The notes under the pieces are model-generated. The model saw only the letters and a program-made list of their open reading frames with translations. It was not told the origin of the DNA and did no database searches. A program made the translations under genes and the position numbers. This document shows, in pieces, positions 17,366 through 26,183 of a stretch of DNA of 64,000 nt (position 1 is the stretch's first letter; each line of letters starts with the position of its first letter). This DNA comes from Planococcus glaciei (lineage in GTDB: Bacteria; Bacillota; Bacilli; Bacillales_A; Planococcaceae): positions 62,001-126,000 of the forward strand of contig NZ_FNDC01000008.1 in the NCBI RefSeq assembly GCF_900099655.1, in the 5' to 3' direction.

Positions 17366-17671
17366 GAAAAAATCCAGGAGTAGGGGAGGGGAGTCAGCAA
17401 GCATTATTTCGCTATTTTTTAAGTTGCCCAGATTTCAGCGGCGCTTCAAAGGCGAGCAGATCCTAATGCTGTAAAAGAGAAAAATATCACTGGATACACA
17501 CAGCGGAACAGCAACATTCGGATAAGTGGCGTTAATAACACCGCTTATCCACTAAAAAACCGGGAAATGGTGAGTAATTCACAGCTAAATAGAGTTATCC
17601 CCAACACTAAAAAGTTATTAACTATTTGATGATGCAACTGTATTAAAAAGAATGTTGGAGGTAATTTTATT

Positions 17672-17687
17672 TAATACAACTGTATTA
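17672..17687. promoter_or_regulatory. Candidate TetR operator (palindrome)
   Basis: TAATACA-AC-TGTATTA is a perfect 7-bp inverted repeat placed just upstream of the predicted -35 of the TetR-family gene, as expected for autoregulation. A related half site (TGTATTA) occurs about 45 bp upstream. Confidence 0.55.
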
Positions 17688-17692
17688 TTTTA

Positions 17693-17720
17693 TTGAATAT
17701 TAATAGTATTCTGATAAAAT
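17693..17720 (+). promoter_or_regulatory. Predicted sigma-A promoter of the TetR gene
   Basis: TTGAAT (17693-17698), 16-nt spacer, TAAAAT (17715-17720). Transcription would begin at or within a few bases of the ATG at 17727, implying a leaderless or nearly leaderless mRNA. Confidence 0.5.
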
Positions 17721-17726
17721 AGAGGT

Positions 17727-18335
17727 ATGCCAAAACTTACAAACCATGAAGAAGTTAAACAGTCGATCGCTGAAGCCGCCTGGAGAGTCATACTACAATA
17801 TGGAATGGAAGGAGCGTCTGTACGGACAATTGCGAAAGAAGCGGACTTGTCGCTTGGTGCGCTTCGCTATTATTTTAAGACGCAGGATGAATTGGTGGCG
17901 TATTCGCGGGAGCTCGTGTACAAAAGAACGGCAGAAAGGATGGGAAGGGTATTTAAGCTGGACATGCCGCCGAAAGACAAAATTGTTCAAGTGCTGCTGA
18001 ATTTATTGCCGTCTTCTGAAGAAAAAAGGCTGGAAGTGGAGGCTCGGCTGGTGTTTAAAGTGTATACACGCCACAAAGGGGAGAAATTTGATGCCCTGCA
18101 AGACAGTGTGTATCTAGCCATTAAAGAGGTTATGTCTTATCTTGTCATGCTGAATCTATTGAAGAAGGATGCTGATTTGCATTTGGAGACGGAGAGGCTG
18201 TACTGCTTAATGGATGGACTGGCGCTTGACGCCATGATCCGGCCGGAGCTTCTGGAAGCAAATCGGATGAAGAGAATCATCATCTATCATTTAAATTCAA
18301 GCTGCAGTGAAAAATTCGGGAACGTAGGGTGGTAA
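17727..18335 (+). CDS. TetR/AcrR-family transcriptional regulator
   Basis: A 202-residue repressor. The N-terminal helix-turn-helix has GASVRTIAKEADLSLGALRYYFKTQDEL, the classic TetR recognition region; the remainder is an all-helical ligand/dimer domain. The HTH would be damaged if the start lay further downstream, so ATG 17727 is retained even though the predicted promoter leaves almost no leader. A palindrome upstream suggests autoregulation. No target gene is adjacent in the same unit: a terminator follows, and the next unit has its own RpiR regulator. The ligand is unknown. Confidence 0.88.
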   Translation: MPKLTNHEEVKQSIAEAAWRVILQYGMEGASVRTIAKEADLSLGALRYYFKTQDELVAYSRELVYKRTAERMGRVFKLDMPPKDKIVQVLLNLLPSSEEKRLEVEARLVFKVYTRHKGEKFDALQDSVYLAIKEVMSYLVMLNLLKKDADLHLETERLYCLMDGLALDAMIRPELLEANRMKRIIIYHLNSSCSEKFGNVGW

Positions 18336-18460
18336 GGAGTTATAGTAGAAAAACCTATTTTGCATAAAGATGCAGTATCTTTAAAGTATTTATAATATTA
18401 TTATGTAAACTTAAAGTTGTTGATTTCTTTAGTTTTACTCAATGTATAGGACTTTCTTTA

Positions 18461-18489
18461 ACCAGCCATTTTATTAATGGCTGGTTTTT
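18461..18489 (+). terminator. Rho-independent terminator
   Basis: ACCAGCCATT pairs with AATGGCTGGT around TTATT, followed by five Ts. It lies 125 nt after the TetR stop. Confidence 0.85.
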
Positions 18490-18615
18490 GTATGGCTTAA
18501 GTTAATCGGGGATCTGCATCAGTTTTCAATCTATGAAGTTTAAGTATTTCTAATCTTTTGTATACGATATATTGCATTTGAAAGAATTGTGTGATAAATT
18601 ATTAAAAACTGATTA

Positions 18616-18631
18616 TGAAGTACAAACTTCA
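18616..18631. promoter_or_regulatory. Candidate RpiR operator
   Basis: TGAAGT-ACAA-ACTTCA is a perfect 6-bp inverted repeat 45 nt before the rpiR start. Extra half sites TGAAGTT (18534-18540) and AACTTCA (about 18655) occur in the same 340-bp upstream region, which otherwise holds only the preceding terminator. Confidence 0.5.
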
Positions 18632-18675
18632 AAAGTTATAAAAAAAGACGTCTTAACTTCAAATGAGGAAAAACT

Positions 18676-19536
18676 ATGAACTTAATGGAATTGATCCGCG
18701 AACAATACAACGGTTTGTCCAAGAGCCAAAAGAAAGTAGCAGCTTACGTTTTGGACCACCCAAGAAAAATAGCTCTTGAAGCTGCACAGGATATCGGCGA
18801 TTCCATCGGCGTCAGTGAGACGACGGTGATCCGGTTTTGCTACAGCCTCGATTTATCGGGCTATGCAGAACTGCAAAAAGCGATTCGCGAACAACTGCTT
18901 TCACGGGAAAGCAGTTTAAATGCCTATCAGCAATCCAAAATGGAACTCGAAGAGCAGCCGCATTTTTTGGAAGAAGTGATGGAGCACGACCGCAAGGCCA
19001 TTGCAGAAACGATGGGACAGATTGACGAAAAGCAATACGAGGCGGCAGTACAAAAGCTCTCATCAGCAGACGCCGTTTACGTGTTAGGGCTCCGTTCTTC
19101 ATTTGCTTCCGCAAATTGGCTGTCTTTCACGCTTAATCTCGTGCGCGGGAACGTGCACCAAATACGGCCGGAATCCCAGGACGTGCTGCAGACATTGAAC
19201 GATATGGATACCAATTCCGTGTTGATCGTCGTATCGTTTCACCGGTATTTAAAAGAACCAATCCGGCTGGCGGAACTCGCGAAGCAGCAAGGGGCTTTTG
19301 TCATCGGAATTTCCGATGCCCCGCTCGCTCCGGTCCATGCGCACAGTGATGTGCTGTTTCCGATCTACTCGCCGAACAAATCGACGCTGGATGCGACGGC
19401 ACCGCTATTCTCATTCTTGAACGCCCTCGTAGCCGGCGTAGTGGTAAGGAACAAAGAAAAGTTCCAAAAACGGCAGGAACGCTATCAAGCTTTGGACAGT
19501 GATTTCTTATTTATAGAAGGAGACGATTCCCATTGA
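18676..19536 (+). CDS. MurR/RpiR-family transcriptional regulator
   Basis: A 286-residue regulator with an N-terminal HTH_6 domain (SKSQKKVAAYVLDHP, SIGVSETTVIRFCYSLDLSGYAELQ) and a SIS domain (about 125-260; VYVLGLRSSFASANW, VLIVVSFHRYLKEP) that normally binds phosphosugars. Here it heads an amino-acid unit, so the effector may be different. GAGG lies 8 nt before ATG 18676. The stop overlaps the TTG start of the M20 gene, indicating translational coupling and a single operon through 23763. Confidence 0.9.
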   Translation: MNLMELIREQYNGLSKSQKKVAAYVLDHPRKIALEAAQDIGDSIGVSETTVIRFCYSLDLSGYAELQKAIREQLLSRESSLNAYQQSKMELEEQPHFLEEVMEHDRKAIAETMGQIDEKQYEAAVQKLSSADAVYVLGLRSSFASANWLSFTLNLVRGNVHQIRPESQDVLQTLNDMDTNSVLIVVSFHRYLKEPIRLAELAKQQGAFVIGISDAPLAPVHAHSDVLFPIYSPNKSTLDATAPLFSFLNALVAGVVVRNKEKFQKRQERYQALDSDFLFIEGDDSH

Positions 19537-20669
19537 AAACCATTTTGGATGAAATAAAACCGATAGCCGAAGAGGTGTTTCAGCATTTGCATACCCATCC
19601 TGAAATCAGCTGGCAGGAAGTGGAGACAACCCGCTATTTGAAAAACCTGCTGGTGGACGAAGGCTTCAGCGTTGAAACCTTTAATGATTCGACCGGACTC
19701 GTAGTAACGGTCGGAAGCGGAGAGCCGTGTGTCGGATTGCGTACAGACATCGATGCCTTGTGGCAGGAAGTGGACGGCACTTATCAGCCCAACCATTCCT
19801 GCGGGCATGATGCGCATATGACGCTTGCAGTCGGAACGCTTTTAACATTGAAAAAACTCGGCATACCGGAGAAGGGCCGCTTAAAAGTGATTTTTCAGCC
19901 GGCAGAAGAAAAAGGGACGGGTGCCTTGTCATTCGTTGAAAAAGGAATTGTCGACGACATCGATTTTCTGTATGGTGTCCATCTCCGCCCGGCTCAGGAA
20001 ATTGGCCATGGCTATGCATCGGCAGCCATCATGCACGGCTCAGCAAAAATGCTGAAAGGGGCCATCCGCGGAACTGATGCCCACGGCGCACGGCCGCACG
20101 AAGGGCAAAATGCCATTGAAGTGATGGCGCTCCTGGTACAAGCCATCCGCTCGATTCATATCAACCCGATGGTGCCGCATTCAGCGAAAGTGACGATGTT
20201 CCAGGCAGGCGGGGAATCCGCAAACATCATTCCGGGAAATGCCGTATTCAGCATTGACATGCGCGCGCAGACGAATAGCGCCATGGAAGAACTGTACACG
20301 CAAGTCGATCGAGCAATCCGTTCTGTTGCAGAGCTGGCGGGCGTGGAAATTTCGTATAAGGCCATTGCAGAAATTGCTGCGGCAGAAGTGGACGATACAG
20401 CGGTCCGGTTAATGGGCGAAGCCATCACCGAAACGCTTGGCGAAGAATTCCTGGTGCCGCCCATTGTGACGCCGGGCGGCGAAGATTTTCACTTTTATAC
20501 GTTAAAACGGCCATCCGTAAAAGCTTCCATGCTTGGGCTTGGCTGCGATTTATCTCCAGGGCTGCACCATCCGGCCATGACGTTCAATCAGGACAGTTTA
20601 ATCGTCGGCATCGAAATTCTTGCCCGGACCGTCCGACAGACTTTTGAACATTTGGAACAAGGGAAGTGA
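19533..20669 (+). CDS. M20 metallopeptidase family amidohydrolase, probable N-acyl(succinyl)-L-amino acid hydrolase
   Basis: A 378-residue M20D-type amidohydrolase with a binuclear metal site. Visible elements are NHSCGHDAHM (Cys/His metal ligands), QPAEEKGTGA (catalytic Glu-Glu), YGVHLRP, the dimerisation-domain signature DAHGARPHEGQNAIE, and the late GGEDFHFY. The family cleaves N-acyl groups from amino acids. In this operon it would release L-amino acid from the N-succinyl-L-amino acid made by the racemase, as described for Geobacillus. The TTG start at 19533 overlaps the rpiR stop; GAAGGAGA lies about 10 nt upstream. The specific acyl group is inferred from context. Confidence 0.85.
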   Translation: MKTILDEIKPIAEEVFQHLHTHPEISWQEVETTRYLKNLLVDEGFSVETFNDSTGLVVTVGSGEPCVGLRTDIDALWQEVDGTYQPNHSCGHDAHMTLAVGTLLTLKKLGIPEKGRLKVIFQPAEEKGTGALSFVEKGIVDDIDFLYGVHLRPAQEIGHGYASAAIMHGSAKMLKGAIRGTDAHGARPHEGQNAIEVMALLVQAIRSIHINPMVPHSAKVTMFQAGGESANIIPGNAVFSIDMRAQTNSAMEELYTQVDRAIRSVAELAGVEISYKAIAEIAAAEVDDTAVRLMGEAITETLGEEFLVPPIVTPGGEDFHFYTLKRPSVKASMLGLGCDLSPGLHHPAMTFNQDSLIVGIEILARTVRQTFEHLEQGK

Positions 20670-20674
20670 CGGGA

Positions 20675-21517
20675 ATGGAAAAAGACATCACTCTCCGCAA
20701 ACTGGAAAGCAATGCGGACATGCGCTTGATCCAGCAATTGGAACGGGAAGTATGGGACATGTCGCCGGTCCCGACACACCAGACGTTCACCGCTTCTAAA
20801 AACGGAGGGATCCTGGTCGGCGCGTTTGACGGCGAAAAACTGGTCGGTTATTGCTACGGCTTTGCCGGATTTCAAGACGGCAAGACGTATCTTTGCTCCC
20901 ATATGATGGGCATTTTGCCCGCTTATCAATCGATGGGCATCGGCAAAAGGCTGAAACTGGAACAGCGCAGCATTGCCAAGCAAATGGGCTACGATTTGAT
21001 TACGTGGACGTTCGATCCGCTGGAAAGCCGCAATGCGCATTTGAATACGAGCAAATTATTCGGCATCAGCAGGACGTATATCGAAGATTGCTACGGGGAA
21101 ATGGACGACGGCTTGAACCGGGGATTGCCGACCGACCGCCTGCAAATTGAATGGTGGATCTCAAGCGGTCGGGTCGAACGCAGCTGGACACCGGACATCG
21201 CCAAATACGTGAACCCGTTTGCCATCAGCCGTTCCCCATCCGGCTTTCCGGTACTCCAGCTGCCGGAAAAAGACTTGCCGGAAGCTGCCGAAGGCATAGA
21301 AGTGCCGGTGCCGCAGGATTTTCAGGCCATCAAAAAACAGGATCCCGTATTGGCGCTTGATTGGCGCATGAAAATCCGTTCGGTGTTCCAATCGTTATTC
21401 GAAGCCGGGTTTGCGGTCATTGGTGTCCGAAAAGCCGAAGCAGGCGTGCATTATTATCAATTCGTTTCAATTGACACGATTCCGCTACAACCAATAGAAA
21501 GAGGCGATCAGCAGTGA
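20675..21517 (+). CDS. GNAT acyltransferase (COG3375-type), probable succinyl-CoA:D-amino acid N-succinyltransferase
   Basis: A 280-residue protein with a GNAT fold in its first half: LICQQLE-like helix alpha1, [12 protein letters not shown]-type beta strands, and the acyl-CoA loop [20 protein letters not shown] less conserved C-terminal half follows. Members of this group are encoded beside N-succinylamino-acid racemases. In the Geobacillus kaustophilus pathway such a protein succinylates D-amino acids. ATG 20675 is chosen because AAGGGAA lies 9 nt upstream; GTG 20666 directly abuts that site. The end overlaps the racemase start by 4 nt. Confidence 0.82.
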   Translation: MEKDITLRKLESNADMRLIQQLEREVWDMSPVPTHQTFTASKNGGILVGAFDGEKLVGYCYGFAGFQDGKTYLCSHMMGILPAYQSMGIGKRLKLEQRSIAKQMGYDLITWTFDPLESRNAHLNTSKLFGISRTYIEDCYGEMDDGLNRGLPTDRLQIEWWISSGRVERSWTPDIAKYVNPFAISRSPSGFPVLQLPEKDLPEAAEGIEVPVPQDFQAIKKQDPVLALDWRMKIRSVFQSLFEAGFAVIGVRKAEAGVHYYQFVSIDTIPLQPIERGDQQ

Positions 21518-22650
21518 AAATTACCGAAATCCGCATCCGCAAAATGAAAATGATGATGAAAAAACCGTTCACCACAAGTTTCGGCACGTTCCAGGAAAAA
21601 GATTTTCTTTTGCTGGAAGCGAAAGATGAACTCGGAAATTCGGGATGGGGGGAATCAGTAGCTTTCCATTCACCCTGGTACAGCGAAGAAACGCTCGAAA
21701 CCAATTTGCACATCATCAAAGATTTCCTGGTGCCGATCGTCCTTGGAAATGAAATCAGCCACCCCGATCAAGTCAGCGAATTGTTCGGCCATCTCCGCAA
21801 GAACAACATGGCGAAGTCGACGGTTGAAGGCGCCATCTGGGACCTGTATGCAAAGCGGAACAAAATGACGCTTGCCGAAGCATTAGGCGGCACCCGCAAA
21901 AGGATCGAAGTCGGAATCAGCATCGGCATCCATGAGAATGCCGATGAACTGATCGAAACCGTTGCTGGATTTGTAGAAGAAGGCTATAAGCGCATCAAAG
22001 TGAAAATCAAACCCGGCTATGACGTAGAAGTCATGCGGAAATTGCGTGCGGCATTTCCTGACGTGCCGATGATGGCGGATGCGAATTCCGCTTATCGGCT
22101 AAAAGATACCGAGCTGCTGAAGCAGCTGGACGGCCTGAATTTAACGATGATCGAACAGCCGCTGGCATCGGATGATATCATTGACCATGCCACTTTGCAG
22201 GCGAATCTTCAGACGCCGATTTGCCTGGATGAAAGCATCCATTCACTTGAAGATACCCGGAAAGCGGTAGAGCTTGGCAGCACCAAAATCATCAACATCA
22301 AAATCGGGCGCGTCGGCGGTCTGACAGAAGCGAAAAAGATCCATGACTACTGCGCCGAAAAAGGCATTCCGGTCTGGTGCGGGGGAATGCTTGAATCCGG
22401 CATTGGACGCGCGCACAATATCGCGTTAACAACCTTGCCAAACTTCACGTTGCCGGGCGATACGGCCGGTTCGTCCCGATACTGGGAAGAAGACGTCATT
22501 TCGCCGGAAGTGGTCGTAGAAGATGGCTACATCACCGTTCCCGATGCCTACGGAATTGGCTATGCAATAAACAAACAAGCCATGGACCGCTTCACCGTCG
22601 AAGAACTGGTGTTTCAAGCACAACCATCAACAGCTGCCACTGGCCAATAA
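21514..22650 (+). CDS. N-succinylamino acid racemase / o-succinylbenzoate synthase family (enolase superfamily)
   Basis: A 378-residue enolase-superfamily enzyme of the MenC/NSAR group. The catalytic Lys lies in KVKIKPG; metal ligands lie in [14 protein letters not shown] and CLDES; the second Lys lies in [10 protein letters not shown]. The N-terminal capping domain has [15 protein letters not shown]. The same fold performs OSB synthesis (menaquinone) or N-acylamino acid racemisation. No men genes are nearby and acyltransferase and deacylase genes flank it, so racemase activity is the better inference. It starts with GTG 21514, overlapping the GNAT stop. Confidence 0.85.
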   Translation: MKITEIRIRKMKMMMKKPFTTSFGTFQEKDFLLLEAKDELGNSGWGESVAFHSPWYSEETLETNLHIIKDFLVPIVLGNEISHPDQVSELFGHLRKNNMAKSTVEGAIWDLYAKRNKMTLAEALGGTRKRIEVGISIGIHENADELIETVAGFVEEGYKRIKVKIKPGYDVEVMRKLRAAFPDVPMMADANSAYRLKDTELLKQLDGLNLTMIEQPLASDDIIDHATLQANLQTPICLDESIHSLEDTRKAVELGSTKIINIKIGRVGGLTEAKKIHDYCAEKGIPVWCGGMLESGIGRAHNIALTTLPNFTLPGDTAGSSRYWEEDVISPEVVVEDGYITVPDAYGIGYAINKQAMDRFTVEELVFQAQPSTAATGQ

Positions 22651-22680
22651 AAACTTAAAAAGCAACGGGGGGAAATGATT

Positions 22681-23763
22681 ATGAGACAAAGCTTTCAAAT
22701 TGGCGGGGCATTTATCGGCGTCATCGTGGGTGCGGGCTTCGCATCCGGTCAGGAAGTTCTGCAATTCTTTACGAGTTTCGGGATATACGGCATTATCGGT
22801 TCACTTCTGGCAATGGCGCTGTTCGCCTTTCTCGGCATGAACTTGACGCAGCTCGGCAGCCAGCTCCAGACCAAATCCCATCAACACGCCATCCGCCACA
22901 TTTGCGGCAAGTATTTGGGGCCGGTCGTTGACGTGGCCATTACTTTTTTCTTGTTCGGCGTGACGGTTGTCATGTTTTCCGGTTCCGGTGCCATTTTTGA
23001 GCAGCAATTCGGAATTCCCGGATCGGTGGGGAATGTACTGATGGCTGTCTTGACGATTGCGACCGTCATGTTGAGTGTGAACAAAGTGATTTCGCTGATC
23101 AGTGCCTTTACACCGGTCCTGCTTTTGGTCGTCATCATTATCACAGTGTATTCATTGTTTAATTTTGATATGACTTCAGCAGAACTGGCTGCTGCCACCG
23201 CTTCTGCTGCAAGCAGCCAAGCAGCGCCTCACTGGCTATTGGGCGCGGCGCTTTATGTATCTTATAACCTGGCTGCAGGGGCGGCCATGATGACGGTGAT
23301 GGGCGGCACGGTGAAAGATGCAAAAATCGCAGCCCGCGGCGGCATCATCGGCGGCGTCGGGCTTGGAATTTTGATCTTGCTAATCAATGTTTCCATGTTG
23401 ACGCAACTAAAAGAAATTGCGGCTGTTCCAATGCCGATGCTGGTACTGGCGAATAACATGAGTCCGTTAATCGGCGGCTTAATGTCTATTATTCTCCTAG
23501 GTATGATTTACAATACCGCTGTCGGCATGCTATATGCGTTCACGGCACGTATTGTGAAGCCGGACAGCAAAAAATTCAAAGTATCGGTCGGAGCTTTCGG
23601 AGCCGTCGCATTTGCTTCCAGCTTTGTCGGTTTCGTCACGTTGGTCGGAACCGTGTATCCGGTGATGGGGTATTTAGGATTTACGCTGATTGCAGCGATT
23701 GTCATTGCGTGGGTGCGCAAAAGGAAAGTGCAGACCTCCCGAAATGCGATCACTACCCCATAA
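22681..23763 (+). CDS. YkvI-family membrane transporter
   Basis: A 360-residue membrane protein with about ten hydrophobic segments. It begins QIGGAFIGVIVGAGFASGQEVLQFF, the hallmark of the YkvI family, remote relatives of sodium-coupled amino-acid symporters. As the last gene of the racemase operon it plausibly imports the D-amino acid substrate, though this is inference from position. ATG 22681 is favoured over ATG 22675 because the GGGGGGA site ends 7 nt before it. A terminator follows. Confidence 0.83.
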   Translation: MRQSFQIGGAFIGVIVGAGFASGQEVLQFFTSFGIYGIIGSLLAMALFAFLGMNLTQLGSQLQTKSHQHAIRHICGKYLGPVVDVAITFFLFGVTVVMFSGSGAIFEQQFGIPGSVGNVLMAVLTIATVMLSVNKVISLISAFTPVLLLVVIIITVYSLFNFDMTSAELAAATASAASSQAAPHWLLGAALYVSYNLAAGAAMMTVMGGTVKDAKIAARGGIIGGVGLGILILLINVSMLTQLKEIAAVPMPMLVLANNMSPLIGGLMSIILLGMIYNTAVGMLYAFTARIVKPDSKKFKVSVGAFGAVAFASSFVGFVTLVGTVYPVMGYLGFTLIAAIVIAWVRKRKVQTSRNAITTP

Positions 23764-23781
23764 AAATAACTTGCACATATT

Positions 23782-23823
23782 AAGAACTTCCTGTTAATTT
23801 TTGCAGGAAGTTCTTTATTTTTC
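23782..23823 (+). terminator. Terminator of the racemase operon
   Basis: AAGAACTTCCTG (23782-23793) pairs with CAGGAAGTTCTT (23804-23815); a T-rich tail follows. Confidence 0.88.
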
Positions 23824-24229
23824 TTTAAAAGTGTTGGACGGCCATTCCAAAAGCCAGCCCATGCTGGATTAATAAGTATTTAAAGGATAAGGATGATAAG
23901 ATTTGCGTGTCTTAAGGCCGATGCAATGTTCCCAAACAGAAGGTTTATGCATTTTAATTAGAAAATTCAGAAATAATATTTCCTGCTTTGGTAGGAATAT
24001 GCTACCATTTAAATAAATGCTTGCTCATGAATGTTAAATTGACTTCTTTAAAGAAAGAAGGTGATGCACTTGCAGTCAGTTTCATCTTTTTTTCCCATGT
24101 CTTGCCTTTGTCCATAACTGTTTAAGTGCTGAAAACAAATGGAATGGTTTTTGACGGTTTAAGCTTTGCAATACCAGTTTGCTTTGGACTTATCATCGTT
24201 GCATTAACTTAAAGAAGAGAGGGATTAGG
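23824..24229. other. Upstream region of the mannitol operon
   Basis: About 400 bp without a credible gene. It holds TGGTAG (23989-23994) / CTACCA (24002-24007), a 6-bp inverted repeat with a 7-nt spacer that may be an operator, and a small CCAGC-CCAT-GCTGG stem near 23857. A 17-codon reading frame at 24064 has poor ribosome-binding-site geometry. I found no good cre. Confidence 0.45.
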
Positions 24230-25708
24230 ATGGCTGATGCAAGTGTCCGTGCGCGAATTCAGCGCTTCGGGAGTTATTTGAGCGGCATGATCATGCCGAA
24301 CATCGGTGCTTTTATTGCCTGGGGTCTTATCACCGCTTTGTTCATACCCGATGGCTGGTTTCCGAACGAAACTTTAGGTTCGCTCGTCGGGCCGATGATT
24401 ACGTATCTCTTGCCGCTCTTGATCGGCTTCACCGGCGGCCGGCTTGTCTATGATTTCCGGGGCGGTGTCCTCGGGGCAATCGCCACAATGGGGGTTATTG
24501 TCGGCGCTGAAATTCCGATGTTCCTCGGTGCCATGATCATGGGGCCGCTGGCCGGATTTGCCATGAAAGTGATCGACGGGTGGTTCCAGCACCGCATCCG
24601 CGTCGGTTTTGAAATGCTTTACAACAACTTTTCAGCCGGGATATTGGGTGCGTTCCTGGCTGGAATCGCTGTATTCTTCGTCGGACCGATTGTTAACGCT
24701 TTGACCAATACATTGGCCGACGGGGTGGAAGTGATCGTCAATTTGGGATTATTGCCGCTCGCAAGCATTCTCATTGAGCCGGCAAAAATCCTGTTTTTGA
24801 ACAATGCCATCAACCACGGGATTTTAAGCCCGCTTGGAGTGGAGCAGGCGGCGGATGCCGGGAAATCGATCCTGTTCCTGCTTGAGACCAATCCGGGCCC
24901 AGGCCTTGGCGTACTGCTGGCGTTTTCGGTATTCGGCAAAGGCGTCTCCAAAGCGTCTGCACCGGGTGCGGCCATCATCCAGTTTCTCGGCGGGATCCAC
25001 GAAATATATTTCCCGTATGTTTTGATGAAACCGATTCTGCTGTTGGCGGTAATCGCCGGCGGGATGAGCGGCGTCTTTACATTCACTGTCTTTAATGCAG
25101 GGCTTCCTGCCACTCCATCTCCCGGCAGTATTTTCGCCTTGCTCGCTTTAACGCCTCAAGGCAATTATCTTGGGGTTATTTCCGGCGTAGTGGTTGCGGC
25201 GCTTGTGTCGTTCCTGGTTGCTTCGGTCGTTTTGAAAACGAGCAAAGCGGAAGAAGAAGATTTGGCTGCCGCAGCCGGCAGAATGGAAGAAATGAAAGGG
25301 AAGAAAAGCGACGCTACAGGCTACTTGACTCCAAAACCGGCGAAAGAAGTGGTTGGAATGACTTCCGGTGACCGTGTGGAAGAGGACAATACGCAGCCGG
25401 TCAATGCCGCACCTGTTAAAAATGCCACAGACATCCATAAAGTGGTGTTCGCATGCGATGCCGGGATGGGATCGAGTGCAATGGGAGCCTCGCTGCTCCG
25501 CAACAAGTTCAAAAAGGAAAACATCGATATACCGGTTTCCAATACCGCAATCAACCAGCTGCCGGAAGACGCCGATATCGTAGTCACCCATAAAGATTTA
25601 ACGGACCGGGCAAAGGCGAAATTGCCGAATGCCGAACATATTTCCGTTGAAAATTTCATGAACAGCCCGGAATACGACAAGCTGGCCAGAAGATTGAAAA
25701 ACGAATGA
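24230..25708 (+). CDS. mtlA: PTS mannitol-specific EIICB
   Basis: A 492-residue mannitol permease of the phosphotransferase system. The EIIC membrane domain occupies roughly residues 10-340 (RFGSYLSGMIMPNIGAFIAWG; NNAINHGILSPLG; GGIHEIYFPYVLM). A charged linker follows, then the EIIB domain with the phosphorylated Cys409 in VVFACDAGMGSS. EIIA is separate (next gene), as in Bacillus. ATG 24230 has GAGAGGGAT upstream; an ATG-less extension to 24179 has no support. The operon mtlA-mtlF-mtlD has no mtlR in this window. Confidence 0.95.
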   Translation: MADASVRARIQRFGSYLSGMIMPNIGAFIAWGLITALFIPDGWFPNETLGSLVGPMITYLLPLLIGFTGGRLVYDFRGGVLGAIATMGVIVGAEIPMFLGAMIMGPLAGFAMKVIDGWFQHRIRVGFEMLYNNFSAGILGAFLAGIAVFFVGPIVNALTNTLADGVEVIVNLGLLPLASILIEPAKILFLNNAINHGILSPLGVEQAADAGKSILFLLETNPGPGLGVLLAFSVFGKGVSKASAPGAAIIQFLGGIHEIYFPYVLMKPILLLAVIAGGMSGVFTFTVFNAGLPATPSPGSIFALLALTPQGNYLGVISGVVVAALVSFLVASVVLKTSKAEEEDLAAAAGRMEEMKGKKSDATGYLTPKPAKEVVGMTSGDRVEEDNTQPVNAAPVKNATDIHKVVFACDAGMGSSAMGASLLRNKFKKENIDIPVSNTAINQLPEDADIVVTHKDLTDRAKAKLPNAEHISVENFMNSPEYDKLARRLKNE

Positions 25709-25745
25709 GAATCAATTGAAAAATATTACAATGGGAGTGATACGG

Positions 25746-26183
25746 ATGGCAAAGGACGTATTGAGCAAAGACAATATCAAGCTGAATGTACCGTTAACCG
25801 GAAAAGAAGAAGCAATACGCTTTACCGGTGAGATTTTGGTGAACGGCGGCTATGTGGACGCCGGGTACATCGATAAAATGTTCGAACGGGAAGAAATGGC
25901 CTCTACGTATATGGGGAATTTCCTGGCAATTCCGCACGGCACGGAAGATGCCAAGAAAAACGTCTTTGAAACCGGGATCTCGGTTGTGACAGTACCGGAA
26001 GGTATCGATTTTGGCGGCGGGAACCTGGCAAAGATCTTTATCGGCATTGCAGGCAAAGGAAATGAGCATTTGGAGATTTTGTCCAATATCGCCATCGTCT
26101 GCTCCGAAGAGGAAAACATCGAGAAAATCCTGAATGCCCGGTCAGAAGAAGAAATTTTGGACCTTTTTAGCGAGGTGGGGTAA
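25746..26183 (+). CDS. mtlF: PTS mannitol-specific EIIA
   Basis: A 145-residue EIIA of the mannitol/fructose class. His64 in FLAIPHGT is the phosphorylation site that receives phosphate from HPr and passes it to Cys409 of MtlA. The start at ATG 25746 (MAKDVLSKDNIKLN) is supported by GGGAG about 9 nt upstream. It ends one base before the mtlD start. Confidence 0.95.
   Translation: MAKDVLSKDNIKLNVPLTGKEEAIRFTGEILVNGGYVDAGYIDKMFEREEMASTYMGNFLAIPHGTEDAKKNVFETGISVVTVPEGIDFGGGNLAKIFIGIAGKGNEHLEILSNIAIVCSEEENIEKILNARSEEEILDLFSEVG

Larger units (their letters stand above)
17366..17726. other. Intergenic region before the TetR gene
   Basis: A 360-bp stretch with no convincing ORF. It contains TTATCCACT (17545-17553) and TTATCCCCA (17595-17603), each one base from the DnaA-box consensus, an imperfect inverted repeat around 17519-17550, and the TetR operator/promoter described separately. 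Confidence 0.5.

Noticed and set aside
17545-17603. Replication-origin-like DnaA boxes
   Set aside because: There are only two near-consensus boxes, with no dnaA/dnaN neighbours and no AT-rich unwinding repeats; chance occurrence is likely.
21514-22650. Assignment as menC (menaquinone pathway)
   Set aside because: The fold cannot separate OSBS from racemase, but operon partners favour the racemase and no men genes are present.
24064-24117. 17-codon leader peptide upstream of mtlA
   Set aside because: The Shine-Dalgarno-like GAAGGTG touches the ATG, and there is no codon bias or attenuator hairpin linked to mannitol.
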